From JBKPNX01 sp046732855 (GTDB lineage: Bacteria; Pseudomonadota; Alphaproteobacteria; Geminicoccales; Geminicoccaceae), in contig JBKPNX010000115.1 of assembly GCA_046732855.1 (NCBI GenBank), positions 1 to 7,606 on the forward strand: a DNA stretch of 7,606 nucleotides. The letters run 5' to 3'. Position numbers and translations under genes: made by a program. Below, piece after piece: positions 5,957 to 7,606 of this stretch. The notes under the pieces are model-generated. The model searched no databases. It was not told the origin of the DNA and was given only the letters and a program-made list of their open reading frames with translations. Every line of letters starts with the position of its first letter. Position 1 is the stretch's first letter.

Positions 5957-6301
5957 TCAGGGCATTCCGGCCTGGCACTCCTCGGGCAGGGACTCCTGAA
6001 TACTCTCCGGCGCAACGGCAATGGCGTGCACGCCTTGTCCGCCTTCGCTCAGCGGGGCGTGGTCTTCTTTCGACACGTTTCCCACGCCTCTACGGCCGCC
6101 TTCGCCAGGATCGGGTGTGAACGGCGAGGCGGCGTTAGCGTGCTCGCCGAGACCTGGCTCGCCGAACGCCTGGAATTCCTTGGTGACCTGACCCCAGCAG
6201 TGGTTCAATGTTGCGTCATCTGCCGCGTACACCACCCCTGGCGCGCTGAGGCCTGCACTGAGCGCCACGGTAGCAAACAGCATTTTGGTAGGGCTAGTCA
6301 T
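5957..6301 (-). CDS. Small exported protein of unknown function
   Basis: The product is 114 residues. A Sec-type signal peptide is clear: basic start MTSPTK, hydrophobic core MLFATVALSAGLSAPGVV, and a cleavage site after VYA (Ala26, before ADD). The mature part is about 88 residues, with NHCWGQVTKEF, then GEPGLGEHANAASPFTPDPG, a glycine-rich RRGVGNVSKED (70-80), and LSEGGQGVHAIAVAP (84-98). It has two cysteines (35 and 109) that could form a disulfide in the periplasm. It has no membrane segment beyond the signal. I believe similar small proteins with a GVGNVS / GGQG-HAI pattern exist as uncharacterised secreted proteins, but I cannot name a family. It is read in the same direction as the exporter, 318 bases away, so probably as a separate transcript. 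A good ribosome-binding site supports the ATG at 6301. Confidence 0.8.
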   Translation of the reverse strand: MTSPTKMLFATVALSAGLSAPGVVYAADDATLNHCWGQVTKEFQAFGEPGLGEHANAASPFTPDPGEGGRRGVGNVSKEDHAPLSEGGQGVHAIAVAPESIQESLPEECQAGMP

Positions 6302-6308
6302 TTGAGGA

Positions 6309-6314
6309 TCTCCC
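6309..6314 (-). promoter_or_regulatory. Ribosome-binding site of the small exported protein
   Basis: On the minus strand GGGAGA lies seven bases before ATG 6301. It fixes the start so that the full signal peptide is included. Confidence 0.65.
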
Positions 6315-6430
6315 TGCTGGAGGTGGTATTGAACGGACCGACTGCCCTTGCTCTTAAAAAGAACAGCGCTTGCCCGAAGCTGACAACAACGTGTCGGCTG
6401 AATTATTCCCCCTAGCCGCGAAACGGACCG

Positions 6431-6500
6431 ATCTATTCAAAGATAGATTTTTATGAAAACTTGTGACAATATCTTTTTAAATTTATTTAGTGGCAAAACT
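6431..6500. promoter_or_regulatory. AT-rich island with possible promoter for the small exported protein
   Basis: This stretch is strikingly AT-rich against GC-rich surroundings. On the minus strand TTGTCA (6469-6464) and TATCTT (6445-6440), spaced by 18 bases, form a plausible sigma-70-type -35/-10 pair pointing toward the gene at 6301, with a leader of roughly 130 bases. The inverted repeat ATCTAT-N6-ATAGAT (6431-6448), followed by TTTTTA, overlaps the -10 and could be an operator or a weak hairpin. TTGTGACAA (6461-6469) is a small palindrome over the -35. All of this is inferred from sequence pattern only. Confidence 0.4.
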
Positions 6501-6548
6501 GCATTCCGAGCACGGCAATGTAAATTTAACCAGAACAATCCCCGGTCG

Positions 6549-6824
6549 TCACGGCTGCTGCGATGGAATCGCGACGGGCCTCCAGGTCCGCACGCGGCTG
6601 TTCACCGCCTCCGTCGTCGCGCTGGAGAATGCTCGAGTGATCGTCGGATGCGCGCCATCATGTCGACCTCTCCGGTTGCAGGACCTGATAGCCGCGATCG
6701 GGAGCTCACGCGGCGTTCCAGCTATGCCTGCCTCGGCCAGCTGGAAAACCATGTAGCGACCGTGGCGCACAATCGTGGCGCCGATCTTGACCAGCTTCGG
6801 GCGCGGGGTGGTCAGACCCGTGTT
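6549..6824 (-). pseudogene. Decayed transposase C-terminus, probably IS1380 family
   Basis: The minus-strand frame reads LTTPRPKLVKIGATIVRH, then GRYMVFQLAEAGIAGTPREL and PIAAIRSC (6815 down to about 6678). This corresponds to the C-terminal segment of transposases that I recall as IS1380-type (pattern LTSLREKLIKIGAKVVRHGR...FQLAEVAVPRELF...IL). The catalytic domain is absent. The frame stays open to TGA at 6549, but the residues after about 6678 are not recognisable. Upstream, the similarity stops close to the edge of repeat copy B (6843), so the repeat or a deletion removed the rest. The family name is tentative; the identity as transposase debris is more secure. Confidence 0.6.
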
Positions 6825-6842
6825 CTTTCTCTTCTTCGATGC

Positions 6843-7016
6843 GATGGCCGCTTGTGGGCTACACTTTGCCCTTGGAGCCAGGGGCTCAACACGACCGAAA
6901 TTCGGCTCAGATCGGACATTTCAAACTGAAGAGCGGGATCACGCGCTATGCGGGTGGCGATGTGCTATGCACCCGGGGGGCAGTTCTATCCCTGGCTCCG
7001 CTCGCGCCCAGACCGC
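6843..7016 (+). repeat. Dispersed direct repeat, copy B
   Basis: Partner of 1021-1193, same orientation, one base longer. The left edge abuts the transposase fragment and the right edge falls in unassigned sequence. In this copy the long-range inverted pair is a full ten bases: GGAGCCAGGG (6874-6883) and CCCTGGCTCC (6990-6999). A shorter pair, CGGGTG...CACCCG, lies between them, so the transcript could fold. The six bases CGATGC occur on both sides (6837-6842 and 7019-7024), a possible target duplication that copy A does not share. The 202 bases from 7017 to 7218 beyond the repeat show no gene, terminator or repeat. Confidence 0.88.
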
Positions 7017-7218
7017 GCCGATGCCAGATTTTTTCAACCTCTGTGAATTTTCCGAGAAAGTTTGGCTGTGAACATATTGGGCGGGAATTTCCAGGAAAGT
7101 TAGTGAAGATGCGGCATCCCGCTGGTCTTTGGTCACGGCATCGCGACCTTTGACCCTCGCCCCGCCCCCATTTGATCCGGGCCGGTGTGCTGTTCGGCGA
7201 CGGAAGCTGCGGTACTGA

Positions 7219-7606
7219 TCAGCCGAGCAGCCACCCCGGCAGATGGGCGCGCAGACGTGGGTTGAGGATATCCACCGAAATAGCGCCGACTGCTTCACCG
7301 TGGGCGGTGACGATCGGCGAGCCCGACATACCGCCGTTTAGCTCGATATCGTGCAGCTCAAGGCTGCCACCGCAGTGACTTGCGGTGCCTTGCAGCCATT
7401 GGCCGTCGAGGCTGAGGGCCAGCACGGCAGTCTGCGCCAGCTGCTGGGTAGTACGAAAGTCCGTCCCTGGAATGTCACCGACTGCCAGCACGGGCCGCGC
7501 CTCGACGAATTCCTGGTAAGCGTAGTGTTCCTCAAAGAACATCTGGCCATCGGGTTCGCCGAACACCGCCAGATCGGCGATCACATCGCAGTACAAGCAT
7601 TCGGCC
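7219..7606 (-). CDS. Trypsin-like serine protease, C-terminal part (runs off the window)
   Basis: The frame is open from the window edge to TGA at 7221-7219, giving about 128 residues; the N-terminus lies beyond base 7606. DVIADLAVFGEPD near the start matches the segment around the catalytic Asp in trypsin-like (S1-type, chymotrypsin-fold) proteases. ELNGGMSGSPIV (Ser codon 7326-7324) is the nucleophile motif, equivalent to GDSGGP. VGAISVDI after it is the strand that usually follows. The catalytic His and any signal peptide would be upstream, outside the window. Two of three triad residues are therefore visible and the enzyme may be active. The TTG at 7596 is not a credible start because it would remove the His. 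Substrate and location are unknown. It appears unrelated to the neighbouring debris. Confidence 0.8.
   Translation of the reverse strand, partial: AECLYCDVIADLAVFGEPDGQMFFEEHYAYQEFVEARPVLAVGDIPGTDFRTTQQLAQTAVLALSLDGQWLQGTASHCGGSLELHDIELNGGMSGSPIVTAHGEAVGAISVDILNPRLRAHLPGWLLG

Larger units (their letters stand above)
6302..6842. other. Non-coding stretch with promoter region and transposase debris
   Basis: From right to left this holds transposase debris (6549-6842), about 50 bases of unassigned sequence, the AT-rich island (6431-6500), and the leader of the small exported protein gene. No intact gene is seen on either strand. Confidence 0.6.

Noticed and set aside
1021..7016. Composite transposon bounded by the two repeats
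   Set aside because: The repeats carry no transposase or terminal inverted repeats and no matching outer target duplications; a transposon cannot be claimed from two copies.

Overview
This window is a GC-rich fragment, probably from a metagenome assembly of a Gram-negative bacterium, most likely a proteobacterium. The evidence is the MacA/MacB-type tripartite exporter genes, Sec-type signal sequences, and IS1182- and IS1380-type transposase remnants. No 16S or other marker is present, so no finer placement is offered. The first 25 bases are not genomic: they are the 3' end of an Illumina Nextera (Tn5) adapter, so the apparent start codon at position 9 is an artefact.

Layout: (1) 26-968 (+) is the C-terminal part of a WD40-repeat protein with six blades in view, several almost identical at DNA level. 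(2) 969-1271 is a spacer holding copy A of a 173-bp dispersed repeat (1021-1193). (3) 1272-2182 (+) is a phage remnant: a P27-type small terminase followed, with a 1-base overlap, by an ORF that starts like an HK97-gp10 head-tail protein and switches in frame into the N-terminal half of an IS1182-family transposase. (4) 2264-5638 (-) is a compact three-gene operon, reading right to left: periplasmic adaptor (MacA-like), ABC ATPase and MacB/FtsX-type permease. (5) 5639-5956 is a GC-rich leader with a strong hairpin. (6) 5957-6301 (-) is a small exported protein of unknown function, with an AT-rich island upstream that probably carries its promoter. (7) 6549-6842 (-) is a decayed transposase C-terminus of IS1380 type, abutting copy B of the repeat (6843-7016), which has the same orientation as copy A. 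(8) 7219-7606 (-) is the C-terminal half of a trypsin-like serine protease that runs off the edge.

The three transporter genes form one functional unit: an inner-membrane ATPase/permease pair plus a membrane-anchored adaptor that would dock to a TolC-like outer-membrane channel not present here. The rest is a patchwork of truncated mobile DNA between two copies of a dispersed repeat. I see no CRISPR array, tRNA or rRNA, and no convincing new multi-gene system. The items most worth a second look are the repeat pair with a conserved minus-strand reading frame, the phage-transposase fusion ORF, the near-identical WD40 blades, and the small secreted protein.
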